A DNA stretch of 64,000 nt, from positions 1,426,001-1,490,000 of the forward strand of contig JANQAC010000001.1 of the NCBI GenBank assembly GCA_024707255.1. The letters are read 5' to 3'. The notes below the pieces were generated by a model that saw only the letters and a list, made by a program, of their open reading frames with translations, did no database searches and had not been told where the DNA came from. Below, piece after piece: positions 47,040 through 56,968 of the stretch. How positions within the stretch are numbered: position 1 is the stretch's first letter; every line of letters begins with the position of its first letter. The DNA comes from Asticcacaulis sp. Its GTDB lineage: Bacteria; Pseudomonadota; Alphaproteobacteria; Caulobacterales; Caulobacteraceae. Made by a program: the position numbers and the translations under genes.

Positions 47040-48044
47040 ATGGCCAAAACCGTTTCCTCTGTCGTCGATCTGATCGGCAACACGCCCCTCATTCGCCTGA
47101 AAGCGGCCTCTGACGCGACCGGCTGCGATATTTACGGCAAGGCGGAGTTCCTCAATCCCGGCCAGTCGATCAAGGATCGCGCCGCCCTGTGGATTATCCG
47201 CGCCGCCGAAGCCGATGGCTCGCTGAAACCCGGCGGCACTATTGTGGAAGGCACGGCCGGAAATACCGGCATCGGCTTGGCGCTGGTCGCCAATGCGCTG
47301 GGTTACAAGACCAAAATCGTTATTCCGCGCACCCAGGCGCAGGAAAAGAAGGACGCCATCCGCGCTTTTGGCGCCGAACTGATCGAGGTCGATGCCCTGC
47401 CCTATGCCAATCCCGGCAACTATGTCCGCTATTCCGGCACCCTGGCGCAGGAATTGCGTGAGGCCGGCGAAAGCGTTATCTGGGCCAACCAGTTTGACAA
47501 TGTCGCCAACCGCCGCGCCCATATCGAAGGCACTGGCCCGGAAATCTGGGCGCAGACCAATGGCAAGATCGACGCGTTCATTTGCGCCGTCGGCTCGGGT
47601 GGCACACTGGGTGGTTTGAGCCTCTACCTGAAAGACAAGAACCCGAACATCCAGATCGGCCTGGCCGATCCGTTTGGCGCCGCACTCTATAGCTATTACA
47701 CCACCGGCGAGCTGAAATCCGAAGGCACGTCGATTTCGGAAGGTATCGGCCAGGGCCGCATCACCGCCAATCTCGAAGGCATCACCGTCGATCGTTCCTA
47801 TCAGGTTTCCGATGCCGAATGGCTGTCCGTGCTTTACGATCTGATCCAGAACGAGGGCCTGTGCCTGGGCACCTCCGCCGCGCTCAATATCGTCGGCGCT
47901 ATGAAGATGGCGAAAGACCTTGGCCACGGCAAGACGATCGTCACCGTACTGTGCGATTACGGCAACCGCTACGCCTCGAAGATCTTCAATCCGCCCTTCC
48001 TGCGTGAAAAGGGCCTGCCGGTTCCGCCGTGGATGGCCGACTGA
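47040..48044 (+). CDS. cysK: Cysteine synthase (O-acetylserine sulfhydrylase type)
   Basis: 334 residues, fold-type II PLP enzyme. DLIGNTPLIRLK opens it, the PLP lysine is in NPGQSIKDRAAL, EGTAGNTGIGLALVA is the substrate loop, and GSGGTLGG binds PLP phosphate. It would combine O-acetylserine with the sulfide made by the cys operon at 19-23.6 kb. The sequence is of the longer variety, so cystathionine-synthase-like activity cannot be excluded. Confidence 0.92.
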   Translation: MAKTVSSVVDLIGNTPLIRLKAASDATGCDIYGKAEFLNPGQSIKDRAALWIIRAAEADGSLKPGGTIVEGTAGNTGIGLALVANALGYKTKIVIPRTQAQEKKDAIRAFGAELIEVDALPYANPGNYVRYSGTLAQELREAGESVIWANQFDNVANRRAHIEGTGPEIWAQTNGKIDAFICAVGSGGTLGGLSLYLKDKNPNIQIGLADPFGAALYSYYTTGELKSEGTSISEGIGQGRITANLEGITVDRSYQVSDAEWLSVLYDLIQNEGLCLGTSAALNIVGAMKMAKDLGHGKTIVTVLCDYGNRYASKIFNPPFLREKGLPVPPWMAD

Positions 48045-48079
48045 GGTGATGGCCTTTTTTCAGTCCCACCTTGTTTTCG

Positions 48080-48210
48080 CCTCCCCCATTCATGGGGGAG
48101 GTGGCGCGCCGCGTCAGCGGCGTGACGGAAGGGGTGATTCCACGGGAAAAAGCCCCTCCCACCATCGCAAGCGATGGTCCCCCCTCCCCGCTTCGCAGGG
48201 CGGGCGAAGA
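48080..48210. repeat. Palindromic intergenic repeat region
   Basis: It begins with a perfect inverted repeat, CCTCCCCCA-TTCA-TGGGGGAGG (48080-48101), followed by further palindromic pieces (GCGCGCCGCGTCAGCGGCG, CCATCGC-AAGC-GATGG, CCCCTCCCC). It shares the CCTCCCC/GGGGAGG unit with the element at 13733-13872. It lies between converging cysK and lysR genes. Confidence 0.65.
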
Positions 48211-48213
48211 GGA

Positions 48214-49177
48214 TCAGATATCCATCGCGGCGAAGACGGGCGGCTCGATATGCGCGCTCGGCGCGCCATCAACGCGCAGGGCTTCGGCGCGCAGCCACTC
48301 CATGAAGCACATCTGCGCCGGGGTCGGTTCGCGGGTCTGCGGCCACACCAGGTAATAACCGTATTCCAGCGGCTTGTCCTTCTCATCGAACAGCACCATC
48401 AGACGGCCGGCCTTGAGATCGGCTTCGGCGATGGTGCGCTTGGCCGAGGGCCACGCCGCGGCCGGCGACGGCGCCTTCGATGACCATGCTCGACTGGTTG
48501 AAACGCGGACCGCGCGTCGCATCGACGCCCTCGACGCCGTGCGCCTTCAGCCACATCGCCCAGTCCGGGCAGGAGGGATCGGTCTCGAAGCCGACATCAT
48601 GCAACAGGACATGGTGGCTGAGGTCGGCGGGCTTGCGGATCGGTGCGGCCTCGTAAAGCAGGGGCGAGCAGACCGGCACCACGGCTTCGGCCAGCAAGTG
48701 CTCGACATTGAGGCCGCTGTAATGGCCGTTGCCATAGCGGATGGCGAGATCGATATCGCTGGTGGCGAAATCGACCGGGGCCATATCGGCGCTTACCCAG
48801 ACATCAATGTCCTCGTTAGCGGCGCTAAAGTCATAGAGCCGCGGCATCAGCCATTTGGCGGCGAAACTCGGCGCGGCGGAAACCGTGACGCGGCCCTTCT
48901 GGTTGCCCTGCTTCATCAGGCGTGTGGCCTCGAACATCTTCTCGAAGGCTTCCTTCAGAATCTGCGCCGACGCCTTGCCGGCATCGCTCAACACGACGCG
49001 GCGGCCGTCACGCACAAACAGTTCGACACCGACATGTTCTTCCAGCAAGCGGATTTGTTGCGACACCGCGCCCGGCGTCACAAACAGTTCTTCCGCAGCC
49101 TGTTTGAAGCTTTCATGGCGGGCGGCGGCTTCAAAAACCCGAAGCGCCGACAGCGGCGGCAGACGATCACGCGACAT
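48214..49177 (-). CDS. LysR-family regulator, GcvA-like (frameshifted)
   Basis: The winged HTH is at residues 5-65 (LPPLSALRVFEAAARHESFKQAAEELFVTPGAVSQQIRLLEE), then a periplasmic-binding-protein-like effector domain. The last 80 residues (RTIAEADLKAGRLMVLFDEKD) are in a different frame. One extra base in the segment 48441-48450 explains this, and correction gives 320 residues. It is divergent from the ferredoxin-NADP reductase gene, which may be its target. The GcvA-like label is by resemblance only. Confidence 0.85.
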
Positions 49178-49204
49178 ATTCTAACCCCTGACCTGGCCAC
49201 ATAG

Positions 49205-50383
<1,179 letters not shown>

Positions 50384-50423
50384 CAGGGTTTTGGGACCAT
50401 AACGATTATCACGCTCAAGATAA

Positions 50424-50456
50424 AAAAGCCCCGCAACTCCAGGCTGCGGGGCTTTT
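50424..50456. terminator. Bidirectional terminator between fnr-type reductase and gcrA
   Basis: AAAAGCCCCGCA and TGCGGGGCTTTT pair perfectly around ACTCCAGGC. It serves both converging transcripts. Confidence 0.92.
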
Positions 50457-50476
50457 AAAATTTCAGGGATCGGGCT

Positions 50477-51010
50477 TTACAGATAACGGCGGAGATTGCG
50501 GGACAGATCCGCGCCGCTGTCGCGCTTCTTGGCCTTTTGCGACGGCTGATAGGCGACGCGGCCGTGCTCGACGCAATAGGGCGTGCCTTCATCCGAACGG
50601 CGGCCGCAGAAAGAGAAGCTGTCCGAGGACGGGTCGCCGATCGGCCACTTGCACATCTTGGCGCCGAGCGTCAGGACTGTGGCGGTGCCGGGTTCTTCGA
50701 CATAGGGCGTGACGGGCTGGCTGATCACCGGGCGGGCCAGGACCGGCTCGCTGCGACGGACGGGCGCCTGTGCGGCAGGACGTTCGGCATGTGAAGCGGC
50801 CGAGGCCGCAGGACGCGGCGGACGCGCGGGTTTATACAGCGGACGCGTCGGCTGCGAGGGCGCGGCGCGGCCGGAGAGGCCGAGGCGATGCACCTTGCCG
50901 ATGACGGCATTGCGCGTGACGCCGCCAAGCTGCTTGGCGATCTGACTGGCGGAATGGCCTTCCTGCCAGAGCTTTTTCAGGGTCTCAACGCGTTCGTCGG
51001 TCCAGCTCAT
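50477..51010 (-). CDS. gcrA: Cell-cycle regulator GcrA
   Basis: 177 residues. The N-terminal HTH reads MSWTDERVETLKKLWQEGHSASQIAKQLGGVTRNAVIGKVHRLGLSGRA, diagnostic of GcrA. A Pro/Ala-rich linker leads to the conserved C-terminal domain (CKWPIGDPSSDSFSFCGRRSDEGTPYCVEHGRVAYQP). In Caulobacter, GcrA works with sigma-70 at GANTC sites methylated by CcrM. It is strong evidence for an alphaproteobacterial host. The upstream region carries DnaA and CtrA-like sites. Confidence 0.96.
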   Translation of the reverse strand: MSWTDERVETLKKLWQEGHSASQIAKQLGGVTRNAVIGKVHRLGLSGRAAPSQPTRPLYKPARPPRPAASAASHAERPAAQAPVRRSEPVLARPVISQPVTPYVEEPGTATVLTLGAKMCKWPIGDPSSDSFSFCGRRSDEGTPYCVEHGRVAYQPSQKAKKRDSGADLSRNLRRYL

Positions 51011-51118
51011 TACTCTCACTCTCCCATGCTTATCTATAATCGCTTGCGGTTCAAAAGTAATGAAACCACAAGATATAGATATTCCCGAAGGGACTTGCTC
51101 CCCAGTCATCAACAGATG

Positions 51119-51220
51119 GTAAACGAAATGTTAAAAACCGCAATATATGGTGTGAGGGGAATTTCATCTGTCCACAACATATCTATATGTAGTATTCATA
51201 TAGTCCACATATGTGGATAA
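51119..51220. promoter_or_regulatory. gcrA upstream region with DnaA boxes and a CtrA-like site
   Basis: TGTGGATAA (51212-51220) is a perfect DnaA box on the minus strand. TAGTCCACA (51201-51209) and CTGTCCACA (51168-51176) match TTATCCACA at 7 of 9. The first two form the palindrome TCCACATATGTGGA. On the minus strand, 51119-51134 reads TTAACATTTCGTTTAC, one mismatch from CtrA TTAA-N7-TTAAC. In C. crescentus, DnaA activates and CtrA represses gcrA. The rest of the 345-bp gap to the dehydrogenase holds no gene. Confidence 0.55.
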
Positions 51221-51355
51221 GGCTCCATCCATGCTCAGGCGGCAGTTTATGGCGCATTGTGCGGGAAGAACGGGCGTTTTAGCACCGTGAATCAGAACGG
51301 CGGCCCTTTAGGGAGCCGCCGGTCAGTGTCACTTAAATGGGGAATCCGTACCGGT

Positions 51356-52414
51356 TTACAAGGCGGGCTCGCCCAGGGTCGCCATGTCGATGGTGAAGCG
51401 ATAGCGGACATCCTGTTTCAGCATCCGCTCATAGGCGGTGTTGATATCCTTGATGTCGATGACCTCGACATCCGAGGTAATGCCATGCTCGGCGCAGAAA
51501 TCCAGCATTTCCTGGGTCTCGGCGATGCCGCCAATGCCTGAGCCGGCGAAGCGGCGGCGTTTCATCAGCAGCGGGAAGGCAGCGATGGCCTGCGGATTTT
51601 CCGGCGCGCCAACGAGGCAAAGCGTGGCGTCACGCTTGAGCAGATTGAGATAGGCATTGATGTCGTGATCGGCGGAGACGCAATCGAGGATGAAATCGAA
51701 TGACTGCGCGTGCGCCGCCATTTCGTCTTCATTCTTCGAGATGACAACCTCATGGGCGCCCAGCCGCTTGCCGTCTTCCACCTTGGACGGTGAGGTGGTG
51801 AAGAGCACGACATGCGCCCCCAGGGCGCGGGCGAACTTCACACCCATATGGCCGAGGCCGCCGAGGCCGACAATGCCCACCTTCATGCCGGGCCCGACCT
51901 TCCAGTGCCGCAATGGCGACCAGGTGGTAATGCCCGCGCAGAGCAGCGGCGCAGTCGCCGCCAGGTCCAGCTTTTCCGAGACCTTCAACACAAAGCCTTC
52001 ATAGACGGTGATTGACTTGGAATAGCCGCCGGCGGTCGGCTTGCCGGTCTGCGGCTCGATGCCGCCATAGGTCTGAATATTGCCGACATCGCAATATTGC
52101 TCCAGACCTTCCCGGCAGTTCGGACAGGTCCGGCAGGAATCGACCATGCAGCCGACGCCGACCAGATCGCCGACCTTGAATTTGGTCACATCCGCGCCGA
52201 TCTTCGACACGCGTCCTACAATTTCATGGCCGACAACCACCGGATAGGTCGTGAAATGCCATTCGTTGCGCGCCATGTGCAGGTCGGAATGGCAGACACC
52301 GCAATAAAGAATATCGATGACCACATCTTCCGGCGTCGGGTCGCGGCGCTCGATGGTCAGTGGGCTAAGAGGTTTGTCGGCCGCGGGCGCGGCATAGGCT
52401 TCGCAACGAAACAT
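51356..52414 (-). CDS. Zinc-dependent alcohol dehydrogenase, NADP-type cinnamyl/aldehyde reductase group
   Basis: 352 residues. Catalytic zinc ligands are in CGVCHSDLHMARNEW and VVGHEIVGRV. The structural zinc cluster is CRTCPNCREGLEQYC. GLGGLGHMGVKFARALG is the Rossmann nucleotide motif. Closest in pattern to YahK/cinnamyl-alcohol dehydrogenases that reduce aldehydes with NADPH. Start MFRCEAYAAP is typical. Substrate unknown; no catabolic genes adjoin. Confidence 0.9.
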   Translation of the reverse strand: MFRCEAYAAPAADKPLSPLTIERRDPTPEDVVIDILYCGVCHSDLHMARNEWHFTTYPVVVGHEIVGRVSKIGADVTKFKVGDLVGVGCMVDSCRTCPNCREGLEQYCDVGNIQTYGGIEPQTGKPTAGGYSKSITVYEGFVLKVSEKLDLAATAPLLCAGITTWSPLRHWKVGPGMKVGIVGLGGLGHMGVKFARALGAHVVLFTTSPSKVEDGKRLGAHEVVISKNEDEMAAHAQSFDFILDCVSADHDINAYLNLLKRDATLCLVGAPENPQAIAAFPLLMKRRRFAGSGIGGIAETQEMLDFCAEHGITSDVEVIDIKDINTAYERMLKQDVRYRFTIDMATLGEPAL

Positions 52415-52494
52415 GGGGGTGTCCTGTTATAAAGGGGAATGCCCTTCACAGGTAGGCCGATCCGCCTTCATTACAAGGCAGTGTCACCATCTAT

Positions 52495-52887
52495 TCACAC
52501 ATCTTGCGGATGAAGTGCCTGCAGGGTAACGAGCAGCAGGCGCAGGCGATCTTCCGGCCATGTCATCAACTGTGCAAACAGGCGCGGATGGCGGCCGTGC
52601 AGGGCCTGTGCATCCTGAAGCCAATCCTGGCCTGGCCCCGGCGCACGCCACTCGCCGCGCGGCATCAGGTCGCCGGCGTCACACGCCAGCACACGGCTGA
52701 TTTCGTAGAGGCGCGAGGCGCTGACCCGGTTGGCGCCGCGTTCGTACTTCTGGATTTGCTGGAAGGTCACATTCACGGCGGCCGCCAGCGCTTCCTGTGA
52801 AATACCCAAGCTGCGCCGTCGCCGGCGAATATTGTCGCCGACCGCCACATCAATGATATGCGGCCCCTTGCGCCCGATATCGCCCAC
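52495..52887 (-). CDS. XRE-family HTH regulator, paralogue 1
   Basis: 130 residues. HTH at about 15-75: VAVGDNIRRRRRSLGISQEALAAAVNVTFQQIQKYERGANRVSASRLYEISRVL. The C-terminal half (HGRHPRLFAQLMTWPEDRLRLLLVTLQAL) is shared with the gene at 53581-54036. GTG start. The upstream region holds TCAAC-N6-GTTGA. It probably arose by duplication together with the next XRE gene. Confidence 0.82.
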   Translation of the reverse strand: MGDIGRKGPHIIDVAVGDNIRRRRRSLGISQEALAAAVNVTFQQIQKYERGANRVSASRLYEISRVLACDAGDLMPRGEWRAPGPGQDWLQDAQALHGRHPRLFAQLMTWPEDRLRLLLVTLQALHPQDV

Positions 52888-52904
52888 AATTCACCACGGC
52901 ATAA

Positions 52905-52922
52905 AATCAACCTACGAGTTGA
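52905..52922. promoter_or_regulatory. Inverted-repeat operator candidate (ATCAACC family)
   Basis: TCAAC (52907-52911) and GTTGA (52918-52922) are perfect inverted halves with a 6-bp spacer, just upstream of the XRE gene ending at 52495. The left half is part of AATCAACC, the same word found twice at 53554-53571. Confidence 0.45.
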
Positions 52923-52946
52923 AATTATCACTCAAACCAATCAGCG

Positions 52947-53501
52947 TCAATCACCGCGCAAAACAATGCGGTGAAGTCCTGCCACCTGGGAATGCAGCAC
53001 CTGCTCCGTGCTTTCGGGATTGACCCGCCTGAAATAAAGAAAGCCGTCGCGTTCGCGTTCATAGAGCCGGACCTGGCGGGTGCCGTCTCTCATTTCGATA
53101 AAACAGCCCTCCAGGCGTTTGGGTGGCCGGCCGCGCTGGAAGAAGACCTTTTCGCCCGGTTCGCACCACGGCGCCATGCTTTCATCGGAGACGATATGGC
53201 TCTCCAGTTCGGCCGGAAAGCCTTGCCACCATGCCGTATGGCGCTGAAAACGCACCGCGAACGGGTCTTCGGAAACGGAATAGAGTTCGCGGTCGAGATC
53301 GGCCTCGCTGGCGCCGACCGCCCGCAGATAGACCGCCACCCGCTCCTCCGGCCAGGCGGCCGCGGCATTTTCCCACCGGCTCATGGCCTGGGCGGAAACG
53401 CCGACATCGGCCTGCAGTTCGGCCAGTGATTTACCGGCGCGCTGGCGCAGAAGCCTCATGGCGGCGGCGAAGGCGGGGTCTTTGGCAGTGTGTCGTCTCA
53501 T
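52947..53501 (-). CDS. HTH regulator with S24/LexA-like C-terminal domain
   Basis: 184 residues. XRE HTH at about 10-60 (MRLLRQRAGKSLAELQADVGVSAQAMSRWEN). A C-terminal half (about 95-180) resembles phage-repressor/LexA peptidase folds: SDESMAPWCEPGEKVFF holds the Ser-Met pair, GCFIEMRDGTRQVRLYER is where the catalytic Lys would be, but Arg is seen. It may therefore be a non-cleaving sensor. It lies between the two XRE paralogues and has direct repeats upstream. Confidence 0.72.
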   Translation of the reverse strand: MRRHTAKDPAFAAAMRLLRQRAGKSLAELQADVGVSAQAMSRWENAAAAWPEERVAVYLRAVGASEADLDRELYSVSEDPFAVRFQRHTAWWQGFPAELESHIVSDESMAPWCEPGEKVFFQRGRPPKRLEGCFIEMRDGTRQVRLYERERDGFLYFRRVNPESTEQVLHSQVAGLHRIVLRGD

Positions 53502-53553
53502 GCCGCTATCATCAATGAGACACACGCAAACGCTACCGATAAAAAATCACCCT

Positions 53554-53571
53554 TATCAACCTATATCAACC
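53554..53571. promoter_or_regulatory. Helically phased direct repeats upstream of the S24-like regulator
   Basis: TATCAACC occurs at 53554-53561 and 53564-53571, exactly 10 bp apart, in the 79-bp gap upstream of the S24-like gene. The spacing places both on one DNA face, as expected for cooperative regulator binding. Confidence 0.5.
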
Positions 53572-53580
53572 CGTCTGACC

Positions 53581-54036
53581 TCAGGCAATAAGCTCGCGGT
53601 TGTGCGTCTCGGTGCCTGGCGTTTCCCTGGCCCGCATCTCTTTAGCCGGCGGTTCTGCCGTCAGGGCCTGAAGGCCGGCGACCAGCAGGCGCAGGTTTTC
53701 CTCCGGCAGGGCTATCAGCGTCTCGAAAAGGCGCGGATGCAGCACATGCAGCGCACGGGCGTCGGTCATCCATTTCGCGGCCTTTTCGTCCCGATACCAG
53801 TCCGGCGGCGGCATCAGGTCCGCCGGATGGCACCTGAGCACCCGGCAGATATCAAACAGGCATGACGCGCTGACCCGGTTGGCGCCGCGTTCATATTTCT
53901 GCACCTGCTGGAAGGTGACGGCGATCGCCTCGGCGAGCGCTTCCTGTGAAATTTTAAGCGCCCGGCGGCGCTGGCGGATATTGGCCCCTACCGCGACATC
54001 GACAATATGCGGCGTGGCCCGGCTGGGTTTGGGCAT
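53581..54036 (-). CDS. XRE-family HTH regulator, paralogue 2
   Basis: 151 residues, clearly paralogous to the gene at 52495 (VAVGANIRQRRRALKISQEALAEAIAVTFQQVQKYERGANRVSASCLFDICRVL and HPRLFETLIALPEENLRLLVAGLQAL). It carries an extra polar tail. The ATG at 54036 gives a start aligned with the paralogue. Both share the TFQQ(V/I)QKYERG core with the regulator upstream of metK. Confidence 0.82.
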   Translation of the reverse strand: MPKPSRATPHIVDVAVGANIRQRRRALKISQEALAEAIAVTFQQVQKYERGANRVSASCLFDICRVLRCHPADLMPPPDWYRDEKAAKWMTDARALHVLHPRLFETLIALPEENLRLLVAGLQALTAEPPAKEMRARETPGTETHNRELIA

Positions 54037-54254
54037 GGCGGCTCCGTGGCTATCCCTGACACGCGGGCATGATTGCGCTAACAAGTGCGACCCTTAACAC
54101 AACCCTGAGAAAGCGCAAGTGTACGATAATTACAATCTATGAGCGTTTTACGCTTAAGGTTGGTGCCTGATGCCCGCCGGCCCAACCGGATAAATTTTCC
54201 CGTTATTTGCGTTTGATCAAATGAATGAGGACGCGGTCGGCCTATACAGGCACC

Positions 54255-56012
54255 ATGTTCGACCCGATCACACCCGAAAGTCCGGTCGCGGACGCGCGCG
54301 CTTCTGCCAGCCCGATGCCCAGTCCGATACCATGGCTGGCGCCGGACATGGCTGATCAGACGGATCAGACATGGCAGGGCTGGCTGTCGCATTTCACCTT
54401 CGGCCTCACCCCGGCCGGGCTGACCGAAGCCTATGTCGCCTGGCTGGCCCATCTGGCCCTTTGTCCCGGCCGCCTGGCCGAACTGGCCCTGTTTCCGCTG
54501 ACCCATCTTCATGATCCGTTTGCCGAGGGGCCGCGCGATTCCCGCTTCCGCTCCGATCTGTGGAAGCAGTGGCCGTGGCGGCAATATGTGCAGAATTTCC
54601 ACCTGGCACAGGCCTTCTGGGACCGGGCGACGCTGGATGTTCCCGGCCTCGCGCCCGCCCATGCCCGCAGCATCAATTTTGTCGCGCATCAGGTGCTCAA
54701 TATCCTGTCGCCGGCCAACTTCCTGCCGACCAATCCGGAGATCCAGAAGGCCGTCCGACAGTCCGGCGGACAAAACCTTGTGCAGGGTCTCATCCATTTC
54801 TACGAGGACTGGGAACGGCGTGTCACCGGCCAGCGTCCGAAGGGCATGGACGCCTTCACCCCCGGCCGGACCGTGGCGGTTACGCCAGGCCAGGTCGTGT
54901 TTCGCAACGACCTGATCGAACTGATCCAGTATGCGCCGCAGACTCCGGATGTCCATGCCGCACCGGTCCTGATCCTGCCGGCCTGGATCATGAAATACTA
55001 TATCCTCGACCTGTCGCCGCACAATTCACTCGTCAACTGGCTGGTCGGTCAGGGCCACACGGTCTTCATGGTGTCATGGAAGAACCCCGGCAGCGCCGAC
55101 CGCGACAAGGGCATGGACGACTATGTGCGCGACGGTGCCCTGGCCGCGCTCGATGCCGTGTCCGACATCGTGCCGGGCCAGAAGATCAACCTGGCGGGCT
55201 ATTGCCTGGGCGGCACCCTGGCGCTGATCCTCGCCGCCTGGCTGGCGGTGAAGCGGGATGACCGGCTGCAAAGCCTGTCGCTTTTCGCCGCCCAGGGCGA
55301 TTTCACCGAGGCTGGCGAGCTCAGCGTGTTCGTCACCGATTCCGAAGTCGCCTACCTCAAGAACATGATGCGCACCCAGGGCTATCTCGATACGCGCCAG
55401 ATGGCCGGCGCCTTCCAGATGCTGCGCTCCAGCGAAAGCCTGTGGTCGCACATTGTCCGCGATTACTGGCTGGGCCGGCGGGCGGAGATGTTCGACCTCC
55501 TGGCCTGGAACGCCGACGCCACGCGGATGCCCTACCGGATGCACAGCGAATATCTGGAGCAGCTTTTCCTGCAAAATGCCTTCGTCAACGGCCATTTCCG
55601 GGTGCTGGGCGAAACCGTGGCGCCCGAAAACATCACCCTGCCGGTCTTTGCGGTCGGCACCGAAAGCGACCACGTCGCCCCGTGGCGCTCGGTCTACAAG
55701 GTCCACCAGTTCACGGCGGGCGACGTCACCTTCGCCCTGACCAATGGCGGGCACAATGCCGGCATTGTCAGCGAACCCGGCCGTACCGACCGCCATTATT
55801 GCCTCGCCGAGCACAAGGCGGGCACGCCGTTGCAATCCGCCGAGGACTGGCGGGCCGGCGCGCCGTGCCACACGGGCTCCTGGTGGACCGCCTGGGACGA
55901 CTGGCTCTCCCGGCAGGACAACGCGGCAAAACGGCCGGCGCCGGCAGCCTTCGGCAATGCCCGCTTTCAGCCCCTCGAAGCCGCGCCCGGCCTCTATGTC
56001 CATCAGTCCTGA
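54255..56012 (+). CDS. phaC: Polyhydroxyalkanoate synthase (PhaC-like)
   Basis: 585 residues. The alpha/beta-hydrolase core has the lipase-like box GYCLGGT with the catalytic Cys, the acid in ESDHVAPW and His in TNGGHNAG, plus PAWIMKYYILDLSPHNSLVNWLVGQGHTVFMVSWKNP typical of class I/II synthases. It polymerises hydroxyacyl-CoA. The N-terminal region is somewhat unusual. It heads a five-gene run (Pta, AckA, FabI, phasin) with tight overlaps after it. Only a TTGAT half-site is visible upstream (54213-54217). Confidence 0.9.
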   Translation: MFDPITPESPVADARASASPMPSPIPWLAPDMADQTDQTWQGWLSHFTFGLTPAGLTEAYVAWLAHLALCPGRLAELALFPLTHLHDPFAEGPRDSRFRSDLWKQWPWRQYVQNFHLAQAFWDRATLDVPGLAPAHARSINFVAHQVLNILSPANFLPTNPEIQKAVRQSGGQNLVQGLIHFYEDWERRVTGQRPKGMDAFTPGRTVAVTPGQVVFRNDLIELIQYAPQTPDVHAAPVLILPAWIMKYYILDLSPHNSLVNWLVGQGHTVFMVSWKNPGSADRDKGMDDYVRDGALAALDAVSDIVPGQKINLAGYCLGGTLALILAAWLAVKRDDRLQSLSLFAAQGDFTEAGELSVFVTDSEVAYLKNMMRTQGYLDTRQMAGAFQMLRSSESLWSHIVRDYWLGRRAEMFDLLAWNADATRMPYRMHSEYLEQLFLQNAFVNGHFRVLGETVAPENITLPVFAVGTESDHVAPWRSVYKVHQFTAGDVTFALTNGGHNAGIVSEPGRTDRHYCLAEHKAGTPLQSAEDWRAGAPCHTGSWWTAWDDWLSRQDNAAKRPAPAAFGNARFQPLEAAPGLYVHQS

Positions 56013-56020
56013 GGCCTGTC

Positions 56021-56968
56021 ATGAATGTCCCCGTCCATCCCGCCGATCATTACAGCCACATCCTGGAGAGTGGCAGGGTGCTGCCGCGCATCACCGTGGC
56101 GGTCATTCATCCGGTCGACGCCCACGCCCTGGAAGCGGCGGCGGACGCCCAGGCGGAAGGACTGATCATGCCGGTCCTGATCGGCCCGCAGGCGCGTATC
56201 CGCAAGGCGGCTGTGGAGAACGGCATCGATATAGCCGACTGGACGATGATCGATGCGGAGCACAGTCACGCCGCCGCTGAAGCCGGGGCGGCCTCGGCGG
56301 CGCGCGGCGAGGTCGATGCCCTGATGAAAGGCGCCCTGCACACCGACGAACTGCTGACCGCCGTGGTGGCGAAAGAGGCCGGCCTGCGCACCGAGCGGCG
56401 CATGTCACACGCCTATATTCTCGACATCCCGATGTACCACAAGCCCCTGATCGTTACCGACGCGGCGATCAATATCGCCCCCGATCTCGATGAAAAGGCC
56501 GATATCTGCCGCAACGCCATCGGCCTGTGGCGCAGCCTGTTCGGCGACGAACGCCCGCCCAAAGTCGCCCTTCTTTCGGCGGTGGAGACGGTGCTGAGCG
56601 CCATGCCCTCGACCATCGATGCCGCCGCCCTGTGCAAGATGGCCGATCGCGGCCAGATCACCGGTGCGATCCTCGACGGCCCCCTGGCCTTTGACAACAT
56701 CATTAGCCGCGAAGCCGCGGATGACAAGGGACTGGTCTCGCCGGTGGCGGGGGATGCCGATATCATTGTCGTCCCCAATATAGAGGCCGGCAATGCCCCG
56801 GCCAAGGAACTGATCTATCTCGGCCACGCCCGGGCCGCCGGCATCGGGCTCGGCGCGCGGGTGCCGGTCATCCTGACCAGCCGGGCGGATTCGCTGCGGA
56901 CGCGGCGGCTGTCCTGCGTGGTGGCGCAATATCTGGTCGAGGCCCGCCGGAAAGGGCAACTGAAATGA
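56021..56968 (+). CDS. Phosphate acetyl/butyryltransferase
   Basis: 315 residues of the PTA_PTB fold, without the N-terminal DRTGG domain of long Pta enzymes. LIMPVLIGPQARIRKAA, DALMKGALHTDELLTAV, SHAYILDIP and VALLSAVETVLSAMPSTIDAAALCKMADRGQITGAILDGPLAFDNIIS are family segments. It exchanges CoA for phosphate on acyl-CoA. Acetyl versus butyryl cannot be decided from sequence alone, but the next gene is acetate-kinase-like. ATGA overlap with ackA indicates coupling. Confidence 0.88.
   Translation: MNVPVHPADHYSHILESGRVLPRITVAVIHPVDAHALEAAADAQAEGLIMPVLIGPQARIRKAAVENGIDIADWTMIDAEHSHAAAEAGAASAARGEVDALMKGALHTDELLTAVVAKEAGLRTERRMSHAYILDIPMYHKPLIVTDAAINIAPDLDEKADICRNAIGLWRSLFGDERPPKVALLSAVETVLSAMPSTIDAAALCKMADRGQITGAILDGPLAFDNIISREAADDKGLVSPVAGDADIIVVPNIEAGNAPAKELIYLGHARAAGIGLGARVPVILTSRADSLRTRRLSCVVAQYLVEARRKGQLK

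Noticed and set aside
54213..54226. A fourth FNR box upstream of phaC (TTGATCAAATGAAT)
   Set aside because: Only the left TTGAT half matches; the right half does not fit (A/G)TCAA.
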